Shown: positions 25,359 through 34,211 of the stretch, in pieces | How the letters are laid out: every line of letters begins with the position of its first letter | Position numbering within the stretch: the stretch's first letter is position 1 | Assembly: GCA_052118065.1 (NCBI GenBank) | Contig: JBQKHY010000010.1 | Coordinates: 16,994 to 80,993 of the forward strand | Length of the DNA: 64,000 nucleotides | Reading direction: 5' to 3' | Source: Ruminococcoides sp052118065 | GTDB lineage: Bacteria > Bacillota > Clostridia > Oscillospirales > Acutalibacteraceae | Program-made: the position numbers and the translations under genes | The notes under the pieces: model-generated | The model's database searches: none | Told to the model about the DNA's origin: nothing | What the model saw: only the letters and a program-made list of their open reading frames with translations

Positions 25359-26666
25359 AATTTTGTCTGTGGGTTAAGATAAATCGGTTCTATAAATTTG
25401 GGTTTGTGGGGATAAAAAACTCTGTGATAAATTGTTTTCCCTCCTTCCGTCAAATTTGTTTCTTTGAAACAAATTCGCCACCTCCCTCGTCTGAGGGAGG
25501 CAAAATAGTCTGTACAAATCTAAAAATAGTACGCAATTTTTAAATAGTACAGACTTTATAAATTAGTATAAATTATGGTAAAGACAAAGGCTCCCTCGCT
25601 GAGGGAGCTGTCGATTGTAAATTGACGGTACGGCAATTTACCTTTTATAAATCGACTGAAGGAGTGGATGATATTTTAAACTTGTTTAAAATATCATCAT
25701 AGCTGAAACTTTCCTTTATTTCTAACTATAAAATATAAGAAAAATTGTGAGTTACAGTTGTAGGGGACATCAATGATGTCCCGTTTGAAAATTAACCTTT
25801 CTATTTGTATTTTGTCCTTTGTAGATATTATAAATTTATAGTCTGCAAATAGGACAAAATTCCCATAGGTATCACACTTTCATTACGGGCGAACAATGTT
25901 CGCCCCTACCGTGTAACTCATATTTTTCCCTTTATTTCTAACTAATTATTATGAAAATTTTGAGTTACAGTAGTAGGGGACATCATTGATGTCCCGTTTG
26001 AAAATTAACCTTTCTATTTGTATTTTGTCATTTGTAGATATTATAAATTTATAGTCTGTAAACAGGACAAAAACCCATAGGTATCACACTTTCATTACGG
26101 TCGAACAATTAAGTGAACATCAAAGAAAACGAGCCATAGGCGAAGTTTGATTTGCTAATGTGAACTTATGCAAAAGTTTTTGAATAAAAAACTTTTGTAG
26201 TGAAGCCCCTACGACTGTGAGCCTATAGTTTATTGTAATTTTGTCCTATGTAGTTACCTTGAATTTGTACATATTCGCCAGTCTCCCTTGTGCAAAGGGA
26301 TAAGTGAGCATCCAAATTTTAATTTGGCTTTGCGAACTTATGCAGTGGCTGATGTTTTGCAAATGCAAAACAGAGGGATTGTCACGGTAGATTGTGTTCT
26401 CTAAATAAGATGTGTACGATTAGATAAAAGTTATCTATAAATATAGGAACGAACAGTGTTCGTTCCCTACATCATATATCGAATAAATCTTATATAATCT
26501 AAAGTGCCTACCAAAACAATCCTTCCACCATTTCGTGGTTCCCCTCCCTTTACACAAGGGAGGCTGGATAATCTCTGCTAATTCTAAATATCTACCACAT
26601 AACAAGGTGAGTTCTAACTCCACAAACCCAAATTTATCAAATTCACCTTAACCCACAGACGAAATT
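25359..26666. repeat. Repeat island B (largest nested element cluster)
   Basis: About 1.3 kb without genes between two inverted ends of about 50 bp: 25359-25411 (AATTTTGTCTGTGGGTTAAG...AAATTTGGGTTTGTGGGG) and 26619-26666 (TCCACAAACCCAAATTT...CTTAACCCACAGACGAAATT). The left part (25440-25786) is a close copy of island A. A 200-bp block (25710-25907) is duplicated in tandem (25926-26109). The second copy is broken inside its GAACAATGTTC palindrome by a 95-bp insert (26109-26204) with its own 11-bp hairpin (26171-26197). The right part (26280-26567) resembles island C. Confidence 0.8.
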
Positions 26667-26705
26667 AAAATATTAAAAATTCCATAAATATCCTTATAAT
26701 TTTTG

Positions 26706-26734
26706 GCATAGTCAATATTTACTTACAGATAATA
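26706..26734 (+). promoter_or_regulatory. Possible sigma-G promoter of spoVT
   Basis: GCATA (26706-26710), 17-bp spacer, GATAATA (26728-26734), about 45 bp before the ATG. It is close to the forespore sigma-G pattern GHATR-N17/18-CATNHTA with one mismatch. spoVT is sigma-G dependent in Bacillus; the assignment here is by analogy. Confidence 0.4.
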
Positions 26735-26779
26735 TTAGTGGGTGTTATATCCATTAATTTAGAAAGGAAATGTTGATAT

Positions 26780-27322
26780 ATGAAAGCCACAGGTATTGTT
26801 AGGAGAATTGACGATTTAGGCAGAGTTGTTATACCTAAAGAAATTCGCAGAACACTGCGTATTCGTGAGGGTGACCCATTAGAAATTTTCACTGCTACTG
26901 ATGGTGAAGTGGTTTTTAAGAAATATTCTCCCGTAGGAGAGTTAGGGAACTTTGCCACTCAGTATGCAGATGTGCTGATGAGGGTTAGCCAAATGCCAAC
27001 TGTTATTACCGACAGGGACCATGTTATTGCAGTATCCGGTGCAAGTAAAAGGGAATATCTTGAAAGGAGAGTAACTCAAAGTCTTGAGCGATATATGGAA
27101 CAAAGAAGATGTTACATTGCAACAGAAACCAGCAACGGCGATACCTTTCCGGTAGAGGGAATTGACTCACCGGCAGGTATTATCTACCCTATTATTGCTT
27201 CCGGTGATGTTACAGGTGCTGTATGTATGTTAGAAAGTGACACAGTAAAAATCCCCACAAATACGGAAGTAAAGCTCTGTCAAAGTGCTGCTGCTTTTTT
27301 AGGTAAGCAAATGGAAGAATAA
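26780..27322 (+). CDS. spoVT: Stage V sporulation protein T
   Basis: A 180-aa late-sporulation transcription regulator. Residues 1-50 form the AbrB/MazE swapped-hairpin domain (MKATGIVRRIDDLGRVVIPKEIRRTLRIREGD in two parts), and 56-180 the GAF-like effector domain (ITDRDHVIAVSGASKREYLER...PAGIIYPIIASGDVTGAV). Length matches SpoVT exactly, unlike the shorter AbrB/Abh. SpoVT modulates sigma-G genes in the forespore, so its presence supports a spore-former. SD is GAAAGGA. Confidence 0.95.
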   Translation: MKATGIVRRIDDLGRVVIPKEIRRTLRIREGDPLEIFTATDGEVVFKKYSPVGELGNFATQYADVLMRVSQMPTVITDRDHVIAVSGASKREYLERRVTQSLERYMEQRRCYIATETSNGDTFPVEGIDSPAGIIYPIIASGDVTGAVCMLESDTVKIPTNTEVKLCQSAAAFLGKQMEE

Positions 27323-27447
27323 TTTTTTAATTCTATAATAATTATCTATTCTGCTTATTTAAAACTCTCTCAAATTTAAAGATTACCACAATCAAAATTT
27401 AAAAATAAAAAATAAAAATTCTCCTTAATATGTATAAATATGAAAAA

Positions 27448-27471
27448 GGGCTATTGCAAAAGCAATAGCCC
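27448..27471 (-). terminator. Terminator of the Na/Pi cotransporter gene
   Basis: Perfect 10-bp stem GGGCTATTGC / GCAATAGCCC with AAAA loop, followed by TTTTTC on the minus strand. Confidence 0.85.
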
Positions 27472-27491
27472 ATAATTTTAGCTTTGTTTAA

Positions 27492-29159
27492 TTATCTGTC
27501 GTTAGCATAAGAAACAAGTTTCTTTCTAGGAAGTGAGAATGCAACATTGTCTGCATGATCACCCACTCTTTCAAATGCTGAAAGAAGTTCTAGGAAGATT
27601 GTACCATTCTCAGCAGTACAAAGACCGTCATTCATACGCTTGATGTGGTTTTCTTTAAAGATGTTACAACAATCATCAAGTTCATCCTCAGTATCAACAA
27701 CTGTTTCTGCAAGTGTTGGAGTTGCCTTTTGAGTGTTAAACATTTCAAAGCCACAGTCAATCATCTTAATTACAAGTGCATCCAGCTGATGAAGTTCGTT
27801 TAGTGCATCATCTGTAAAGTAGATTTTACTGTCAATCATTCTCTTTGTACATTCAGTAATGTTCTCGGCATGGTCACCGATTCTTTCAAGGTCCTGAATA
27901 GCCTTGTACATTACACCCATAATCTTTCTGTCTTCATCCACAATATCAAGACCGTTAATCTTAACAATGTATCTTGTGATTTCGTGAGTTAGATAGTCGA
28001 TTACCTTTTCATTCTTTTCTACCTTTTCGGTATAAGAAAGGTCACGGTCAAAGAATCCCTTAATAGCCATATCGTAGCTTTTTCTTGCAAGTGAAGAAAG
28101 TCTTTCACATTCCTTTTCAACCTGACGAACAGCCATAGGTGGTGTTGTAAGGATACGGTTATCAAGATAAACAGTACCCATCTTTTCTTTCTCTTCTTCA
28201 AGGTCAGGAAGAATTAACTTTGTAATCTTCATAATCAAACTTGAACATGGAAGTAAGATAACTGTAATTGCAATATTAAAGATAATATGTGCTGCAGAAA
28301 TCTGAGCAGCTACACCTACTGCATCGGCAGGTAGGAAGTAGTTGATAATATCTGTAAACGGTAAGAACACTGCAACCAGTGTCATAATAATCGCACCAAA
28401 GCAACTGATTAGTAGGTTGGATAGTGAAATCTGCTTAGCTGTACGGTTTGCACCAAGTGAAGAAAGAATAGCAGCAGAACAAGCACCAACATTGAAACCA
28501 AATACAACAAATACTGCTTGGTCAAGAGAAGTAATAACACCGGCAGAAGCAAGTGCCATTAAAATACCAACAGATGCTGATGAACTTTGGATAATACCTG
28601 TAAAGATAATACCAACAAATAGTCCAAGTAGTGGGAAACTTAGCTTATCGGCAATACTTAGGAAAGCCTCACTCTCACCCATCCACTTTAGGTTATCACT
28701 CATTAGTGAAAGACCTAGGAAAAGCATACCAAAACCGGCTGCAATCTGTCCATAATACTTATAGTTATTTTTCTTGAAGAAGGTAATAACAATAGCTCCA
28801 AGGAAAATAAATATAGGAACGAAAGATTTAATATCAATAGCCAGCAAAAGTGATGTAACGGTTGTACCAATCTTAGCACCAAACAAAACACCGATTGCCT
28901 GGCCAAATTCCATAAGTCCTGCATTAGCAAAACCAACAACCATAGCGTCAGTTGCAGAAGAACTCTGAATAACACCTGTTACCAAAACACCCACAAGCAT
29001 AGCAATAAACTTGTTGCTAGTAATTTTTTCTAGCAAATTACGAAGTTTGCTACCTGCTGCAAGTTCAAGGCCTTCACCCATACTTTTCATACCGATTAGG
29101 AAAAGACCTAAACCACCAAGTGCCATAATCACTTTTAGCACAATACTGTAAGCATCCAT
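27492..29159 (-). CDS. Na+/phosphate cotransporter family protein with PhoU-like domain
   Basis: 555 aa. Two Na/Pi-cotransporter repeats, each with the QSSSA motif (GVIQSSSATDAMVV near 60 and GIIQSSSASVGILMA near 190), give about eight to nine membrane helices up to residue 315. Residues about 340-545 are a PhoU-like helical domain with two ERIGDHAENI/ERVGDHADNV motifs. The family imports phosphate with sodium. The promoter carries four 11-bp TTTAA repeats that look like a PhoP box, consistent with phosphate-starvation control. Confidence 0.9.
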   Translation of the reverse strand: MDAYSIVLKVIMALGGLGLFLIGMKSMGEGLELAAGSKLRNLLEKITSNKFIAMLVGVLVTGVIQSSSATDAMVVGFANAGLMEFGQAIGVLFGAKIGTTVTSLLLAIDIKSFVPIFIFLGAIVITFFKKNNYKYYGQIAAGFGMLFLGLSLMSDNLKWMGESEAFLSIADKLSFPLLGLFVGIIFTGIIQSSSASVGILMALASAGVITSLDQAVFVVFGFNVGACSAAILSSLGANRTAKQISLSNLLISCFGAIIMTLVAVFLPFTDIINYFLPADAVGVAAQISAAHIIFNIAITVILLPCSSLIMKITKLILPDLEEEKEKMGTVYLDNRILTTPPMAVRQVEKECERLSSLARKSYDMAIKGFFDRDLSYTEKVEKNEKVIDYLTHEITRYIVKINGLDIVDEDRKIMGVMYKAIQDLERIGDHAENITECTKRMIDSKIYFTDDALNELHQLDALVIKMIDCGFEMFNTQKATPTLAETVVDTEDELDDCCNIFKENHIKRMNDGLCTAENGTIFLELLSAFERVGDHADNVAFSLPRKKLVSYANDR

Positions 29160-29242
29160 AAAAGATACCTCCTACTGAAACTTGTTTAATAAACTCTTTA
29201 TTTATATTTTATTGTTTCCAAATTACCCTAACTTAATTTTAA

Positions 29243-29305
29243 CTTATACTATTGTCAATAATATTACTTAAAAGAATATTAAATAAAAATTAAATATATG
29301 TTAAA
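29243..29305 (-). promoter_or_regulatory. Pho-box-like promoter of the Na/Pi cotransporter
   Basis: Minus strand: four contiguous 11-bp repeats (29295-29305, 29284-29294, 29273-29283, 29262-29272), each starting TTTAA, then TATAAG (29243-29248) as a -10. Bacillus PhoP sites are direct TT(A/T/C)A(C/T)A repeats with 11-bp period over the -35 region. An alternative sigma-A reading uses TTGACA at 29253-29258 with a poor -10. Confidence 0.6.
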
Positions 29306-29350
29306 TCTAATGGTATATCCACAATATAAAATAGTTAATTTGACGAAAAA

Positions 29351-29380
29351 ACAACCTCTTTCTAAGCAGAAGGAGGTTGT
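29351..29380 (-). terminator. Terminator of rqcH
   Basis: Stem ACAACCTC / GAGGTTGT extended by TTCT/AGAA, followed by a T6 run on the minus strand. Confidence 0.8.
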
Positions 29381-29408
29381 CTGTTCATATTTTCATAATA
29401 AATAAAGT

Positions 29409-31142
29409 TTATATACTTTCCTTTGGTGTGACATATACAGTCTTGTTGTTCACATAAATAACCATACCCGGCTTTGCACCACTTGGTTTGCTGACATTTT
29501 TTACAATAGTATAGTCAACAGGAACATTGTCACTGTCCTTAGCTTTACTATTATATGCTGCCAAAGATGCCGCTTCAAGAATTGCAGTATCCGTTATTTC
29601 TCTGTTGTCACTTACAATAATTACATGGCTACCGGGAATATCCTTAGTATGTAACCACATATCATAGTTTCTGGCAGTCTTTAAAGTCAGCTTGTCGTTT
29701 TGCTTATTGTTTCTGCCAACATAAATTGTAAAACCATCTGATGATTTGTATTCCTTAGGTGGTAAAAGTTTAAGCGCTTTGTTTCTACCCTTAGGGTTTC
29801 TGTTCTTTAAGTAACCCTCATCAACAAGTTCTTGTCTAATCTCAGTTAATTCTCTTTCACTTTCTGCTCTGCCTAAACTTTCCTGTACTGCTGAAATATA
29901 CTGAAGTTCAGCTTTAGCCTTGGCTATTTGAACAGTTAACATTTCTTCCCTAGTTTTTGCTCTGCGATAATCCTTGTAATACTTCTGAACATTTTGACTG
30001 GGGTTAAGAGTCGGACTTAGCTTTATTCTAACAATCTTGTTGTTGTCGTAATAATCCTCAACATCAATGAAACTTTGACCTCTAACCATCTTGTACATAT
30101 TGGCTTGTAGTAGGTCACCCTTTTTGCGAAGCTTATCTCTGTTTAAGCTATCCTTTAGTTCCTTTTCCTGCACTGCAATTTTTCTGCAAAGTTTATCCTG
30201 AATATTTGAACAAAGTCTTAGTAGGTCTTGACCTTTAACCTTCATTCTTTCAGCTTTATCTCTTTCATAATAGAAAGAATCAAGCAAAGTAGAAAAATCA
30301 AGAAATCTCTTTTTACTGGCCATTTCACCATACTGCATAATATCCATAAATGCAATATCAAATGGTTTGCCCTCAGGCTTAATCATCATTGTTGGTGACT
30401 TTTCACCTGAAACAATATATTCCTTTAGCTTATCTACCTTTTCAATTAGCTTTAGCTTATCAATAACAGTTAGCTCTCTGTTGCTATCCACACCAACCAT
30501 ATACTCAAGTTCTCTTGTAATAATTGGCGATACACCTTGCATTGCAGAAAGCAGTGCTTTAGATAGTCGCATTTCTGCCGGTGTGTTAATAGCCTTTTCT
30601 ACAACATCTCTGCCACTACATTCTAGGATACATAGCTTATCCTGCTTTGGTGGCAGTTCATATTTAATATTTGGCAAAACTAATCTTTGGGTGCTCATTG
30701 TAAAGTCAACACGCTTTAGTGCATCAACAATATTGTCATTTTCATCAATAAGGATAATGTTGCTGTACTTACCCATTATCTCCACACAAAGAGTTAATTT
30801 AACTTTGTCCCCCAGTTCATTAGTTGCAATAAAGTCAAGGAACATAATTCTTTCAAGTTCTATTTGTCTAACATCAACTAACTTTGCACCACCCAGTCTT
30901 TTTCTAAGTAGCATACAAAGCATTGGTGGTGTTGCAGGATTTTCAATAGAATGTTCTGTAAAGCAAATTCGTGGTGAATTTGCCCTTGAAGACACAAGTA
31001 ACTTTTTGTTGCCGTTCTTTGTTCTAAGTGCAATTACAAGTTCATCTCTGTTAGGTTGATGAATTTGACTTACCCTTGCGTCTAGGGCAACACTCTTAAT
31101 TTCTTCCTTTACATAGTGCACCATTACACCATCAAAAGCCAT
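29409..31142 (-). CDS. rqcH: RqcH/Rqc2 family (NFACT) ribosome quality-control protein
   Basis: 577 aa, the bacterial NEMF/Rqc2 homologue formerly called fibronectin-binding protein. The NFACT-N domain (MAFDGVMVHYVKEEI, NSPRICFT, MLLRKRLGGA) is followed by HhH and coiled-coil regions (about 250-420). The C-terminal NFACT-R domain has GFTIYVGRNNKQND, DMWLHTKDIPGSHVII and the VNNKTVYVTP end. RqcH binds stalled 50S subunits and directs alanine tailing. First of a minus-strand gene block with its own terminator. Confidence 0.9.
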   Translation of the reverse strand: MAFDGVMVHYVKEEIKSVALDARVSQIHQPNRDELVIALRTKNGNKKLLVSSRANSPRICFTEHSIENPATPPMLCMLLRKRLGGAKLVDVRQIELERIMFLDFIATNELGDKVKLTLCVEIMGKYSNIILIDENDNIVDALKRVDFTMSTQRLVLPNIKYELPPKQDKLCILECSGRDVVEKAINTPAEMRLSKALLSAMQGVSPIITRELEYMVGVDSNRELTVIDKLKLIEKVDKLKEYIVSGEKSPTMMIKPEGKPFDIAFMDIMQYGEMASKKRFLDFSTLLDSFYYERDKAERMKVKGQDLLRLCSNIQDKLCRKIAVQEKELKDSLNRDKLRKKGDLLQANMYKMVRGQSFIDVEDYYDNNKIVRIKLSPTLNPSQNVQKYYKDYRRAKTREEMLTVQIAKAKAELQYISAVQESLGRAESERELTEIRQELVDEGYLKNRNPKGRNKALKLLPPKEYKSSDGFTIYVGRNNKQNDKLTLKTARNYDMWLHTKDIPGSHVIIVSDNREITDTAILEAASLAAYNSKAKDSDNVPVDYTIVKNVSKPSGAKPGMVIYVNNKTVYVTPKESI

Positions 31143-31177
31143 AACTTCACCTGCTTTCTATATTCTAAAAATTCTTA

Positions 31178-31660
31178 TTATTTATGATACTTTCCGTTAC
31201 TGCTAATCTGGAAACCTCTGTATATTTGTTCAGTTAGCATTACTCTTGCCATTTGATGTGGGAAGGTCATTTTGCCCATTGACATTTTGTAGTTAGCAAT
31301 TTTCTTCACTTCATTAGAAAGTCCCCAACTACCACCGATTACAAAGTTCATTGTACTTTTACCGTCAATCTGCACATTATCAATTAGCTTTGACAAATCT
31401 TCGGAAGAAATTATTTTACCCTCAATACACATAGCTACTGTGTAGTCAGTCGGCTTAATCTTAGAAAGTATTGACTTGCCTTCTTCTTCAAGAATATGGG
31501 CAATCTGCTTTTCATTAGGGTCTTGATTAGTTTTACATTCACTAATTTCAATAATTGAGAATTTACAAAATGCACCTAGCCTTTTGCTATACTCCTTTAT
31601 TGCGTCAACCCAATATTTTTCCTTTAATTTTCCGATACAAATTATATTTACTGTTAGCAT
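31178..31660 (-). CDS. rlmH: 23S rRNA (pseudouridine1915-N3)-methyltransferase
   Basis: A 160-aa SPOUT enzyme. KEYSKRLGAFCKFSIIEI at the N-terminus, the SAM-knot FVIGGSWGLSNEV and the C-terminal FPHQMARVMLTEQIYRGFQI...KYHK are all present. It modifies helix 69 of 23S rRNA. It starts at the last base of the MBL hydrolase gene, which is its usual neighbour (yycJ-rlmH) in Firmicutes. Confidence 0.95.
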   Translation of the reverse strand: MLTVNIICIGKLKEKYWVDAIKEYSKRLGAFCKFSIIEISECKTNQDPNEKQIAHILEEEGKSILSKIKPTDYTVAMCIEGKIISSEDLSKLIDNVQIDGKSTMNFVIGGSWGLSNEVKKIANYKMSMGKMTFPHQMARVMLTEQIYRGFQISSNGKYHK

Positions 31661-32448
31661 TAGAAGAGTATTACCTTTCCGTTATTTTCTACCGGTGCAA
31701 CATCAAGTGTATAGTCATAATCTCTCTTGTATCCCATAGAAGAAAGATAATCCACACTTTCCTTTATTGCTAAAGCCGGCATATTATTTTCTTGACTAAG
31801 GTGTCCAAGCATAACTCTCATAGTTCCATTCTTAATAATTTCAGGAAGTTCATTTGCACAACTTTCGTTAGATAAATGTCCATACTTAGACAAAATTCTT
31901 TCCTTTAAATAGTAAGGATAGACACCATTCTTAAGCATATTAACATCATGGTTACTTTCAAGTACCAAAGCATCAACACCGTAAAAGGCATCTCTGATAA
32001 CATCAGTCATAACACCAAGGTCAGTTGCAATCATAGCCTTTCTGCCATCGGAAGTAGTAATCTTGTAGCAACAAGGTTCATTTGCATCATGCATTGTAGG
32101 GAAAGATTCTATCATCATATCATCAAGTTCAACTTGACCATTGATAACATTAGTTACTGCATTAGCCTCTAAGCACTTACCCTTAATAAGTCCATTCATA
32201 GTACCTTCGGTAGCATATACCGGTATATTATTCTTTTTTACAAGTACTCTTAGTCCTGAACAATGGTCCTTGTGTTCATGGGTAATAAAGACACCTTTGA
32301 TTTTCTTTATATCAATATTGTTATCGGCAAGTGCATTTTCGATTTGTTTACAACTTCTACCGGCATCAACAAGTACACCACCTGCACCTGAACCTATGTA
32401 ATAACTATTTCCTTTACTTCCACTAAACAATGGTATAATCTTTGCCAC
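31660..32448 (-). CDS. YycJ/WalJ-like MBL-fold metal-dependent hydrolase
   Basis: 262 aa. FSGSKGNSYYIG at the N-terminus, the metal motif THEHKDHCSG, a third His in FPTMHDANEPCCY and DLGVM, ESNHDVNML and LGHLSQENN match the YycJ family. Family members are suspected 5'-3' exonucleases linking replication and cell division. Here there is no adjacent walRK operon; rlmH follows with a one-base overlap. Confidence 0.9.
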   Translation of the reverse strand: MAKIIPLFSGSKGNSYYIGSGAGGVLVDAGRSCKQIENALADNNIDIKKIKGVFITHEHKDHCSGLRVLVKKNNIPVYATEGTMNGLIKGKCLEANAVTNVINGQVELDDMMIESFPTMHDANEPCCYKITTSDGRKAMIATDLGVMTDVIRDAFYGVDALVLESNHDVNMLKNGVYPYYLKERILSKYGHLSNESCANELPEIIKNGTMRVMLGHLSQENNMPALAIKESVDYLSSMGYKRDYDYTLDVAPVENNGKVILF

Positions 32449-32488
32449 AATACTTCATTCCTTCTAAAAACTTCTATAAACAAAAATA

Positions 32489-32509
32489 AGGGGTACAAAA
32501 AGTACCCCT
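32489..32509 (-). terminator. Terminator of murA
   Basis: Perfect 8-bp stem AGGGGTAC / GTACCCCT with A5 loop, followed by TTATTTTTG on the minus strand. Confidence 0.8.
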
Positions 32510-32520
32510 GAAAATCTTAA

Positions 32521-33813
32521 TTAAACTGACTCTGCAAGTTCACCCTCAGGGTCATAAACTTTTTTAATATCAGCACCAAGTTGCTGGAACTTTTCAACAA
32601 CTTCTTCATAACCTCTTTCGATAAAGTGAATGTTGCTGATAACAGTTGTACCGTCTGCTGTAAGTGCAGCAATAATCATAGCAGCACCGGCACGAAGGTC
32701 AGTAGCCTTAACCTGAGCAGGTTTTAGTGGTGTACCACCTTCAATAATTGCAAGTCTGCCTTCAACAGAAATCTTAGCATCCATTCTCTGAAGTTCACTA
32801 ATATACTGATAACGGTTATCCCATACATTTTCGTTAATGATACTTGTACCGTTACAAGATGTTAACATTGCAACAAACTGTGGTTGACAGTCAGTTGGGA
32901 AACCCGGATGAGGCATAGTCTTGATGTTACAACGAGTAAGATTCTTACCTCTTGCATCAACAGTAACTGCTTCATCAAATTCTTCAATATCACAACCGAT
33001 TTCTCTTAACTTAGCAGTAATAGAGTCAAGGTGCTTAGGAGTAATGTTCTTTACAGTTACTCTGCCTCTTGTAGCAGCAGCTGCTGCCATATATGTTCCT
33101 GCTTCAATCTGGTCAGGAATAATTGAATAAGTAACACCGTGTAAGTATTCAACACCACGAATCTTGATAACATCAGTACCTGCACCACGAACATCAGCAC
33201 CCATAGAGTTAAGGAAGTTTGCCAAATCAACAACATGAGGTTCTTTTGCACAGTTTTCAATAACTGTTAAACCCTCAGCCTTAACTGCTGCAAGCATTAG
33301 GTTGATAGTTGTACCGACTGAAACAACATCAAGATAAATGTTGTTACCCTTTAACTTACCTTCTCTGCACTTAATATCAATTGCACCATCAAGAATTTCA
33401 TGGTCACAACCAAGTGCTTCAAAGCCCTTTAGGTGTTGGTCAATAGGTCTAACACCAAAGTTACAACCACCGGGTAGCAATACCTTTGCTTTACCGTAAC
33501 GGCCAAGTAAAGCACCAAGTAGGTAGTAAGATGCTCTCATACCTCTTACAAGGTCAGTAGTTGCTTCGTGAGTTCTAATATGTCTAGGGTCAATATCTAA
33601 AGTTGACTTATTTACTCTTTTAACAATAGCACCCATTTCTTTTAGGATAGTACCGATAAGTGCTACATCACTAATATTAGGAATATTTTCAATTCTACAA
33701 GGTTCATCACAAAGGATTACACCGGGAATAATGGCTACAGCAGCATTTTTCGCACCACTGATTGTTACCTCGCCATTTAAAGGCTTTCCACCATTTACAA
33801 CAAATTTATTCAA
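32521..33813 (-). CDS. murA: UDP-N-acetylglucosamine 1-carboxyvinyltransferase
   Basis: 430 aa from a TTG start at 33813 (MNKFVVNGGKPLNGEVTISGAKNAA begins the mature enzyme; GGAG lies about nine bases before). An upstream in-frame TTG at 33837 would add eight residues. It performs the first step of peptidoglycan synthesis. The catalytic Cys is in LLPGGCNFGVRPID, so it is the fosfomycin-sensitive type; FPTDCQPQF and the C-terminal RGYEEVVEKFQQLGADI complete the fold. Single gene with terminator. Confidence 0.95.
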   Translation of the reverse strand: MNKFVVNGGKPLNGEVTISGAKNAAVAIIPGVILCDEPCRIENIPNISDVALIGTILKEMGAIVKRVNKSTLDIDPRHIRTHEATTDLVRGMRASYYLLGALLGRYGKAKVLLPGGCNFGVRPIDQHLKGFEALGCDHEILDGAIDIKCREGKLKGNNIYLDVVSVGTTINLMLAAVKAEGLTVIENCAKEPHVVDLANFLNSMGADVRGAGTDVIKIRGVEYLHGVTYSIIPDQIEAGTYMAAAAATRGRVTVKNITPKHLDSITAKLREIGCDIEEFDEAVTVDARGKNLTRCNIKTMPHPGFPTDCQPQFVAMLTSCNGTSIINENVWDNRYQYISELQRMDAKISVEGRLAIIEGGTPLKPAQVKATDLRAGAAMIIAALTADGTTVISNIHFIERGYEEVVEKFQQLGADIKKVYDPEGELAESV

Positions 33814-34211
33814 AACTGCACTCTCCAATTTCTCCAATTTTGGTTTATGCTTATATTTATCAAAAGTTCAAAAAATATAACAAGTTTTTAACTTTATTTT
33901 CTTAAATCTAAATATAATTAGCCCAAAGATATTTTACGGCTAATTAATATATTAACCCTAAATGGGTTTTAAGTCAATCGTTATTTAGGATTGTAACACT
34001 TTTTGTTGAAGTTGCACTCAAAATTTTTGTTCTAAAAAGTATTTTTAAAGAAAGTGACTAGACCTGTAGTAAATTGTAACTTTATTGTAATTATTTCTTT
34101 TAAAGAATAAACATTTGTTCTATTTTCTTTTAGAAAATTATCCTACAGAATTAAACTACATTTATTTACATAGTTTTTGTAGGAATTAAAAATATTACTA
34201 CAAATTTGTAA
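33814..34211. other. 398-bp AT-rich intergenic region between comM and murA
   Basis: No credible open frame. It must hold the murA promoter, but no unambiguous -35/-10 pair was found. It contains a TGTAAC-N5-TGTAAT direct repeat (34075-34091) like a WalR site, and a long weak hairpin near 34142-34183 that could terminate comM. Confidence 0.5.

Noticed and set aside
26435..26623. 62-aa minus-strand open frame
   Set aside because: It lies in the palindromic modules of island B, without ribosome site or family motif.
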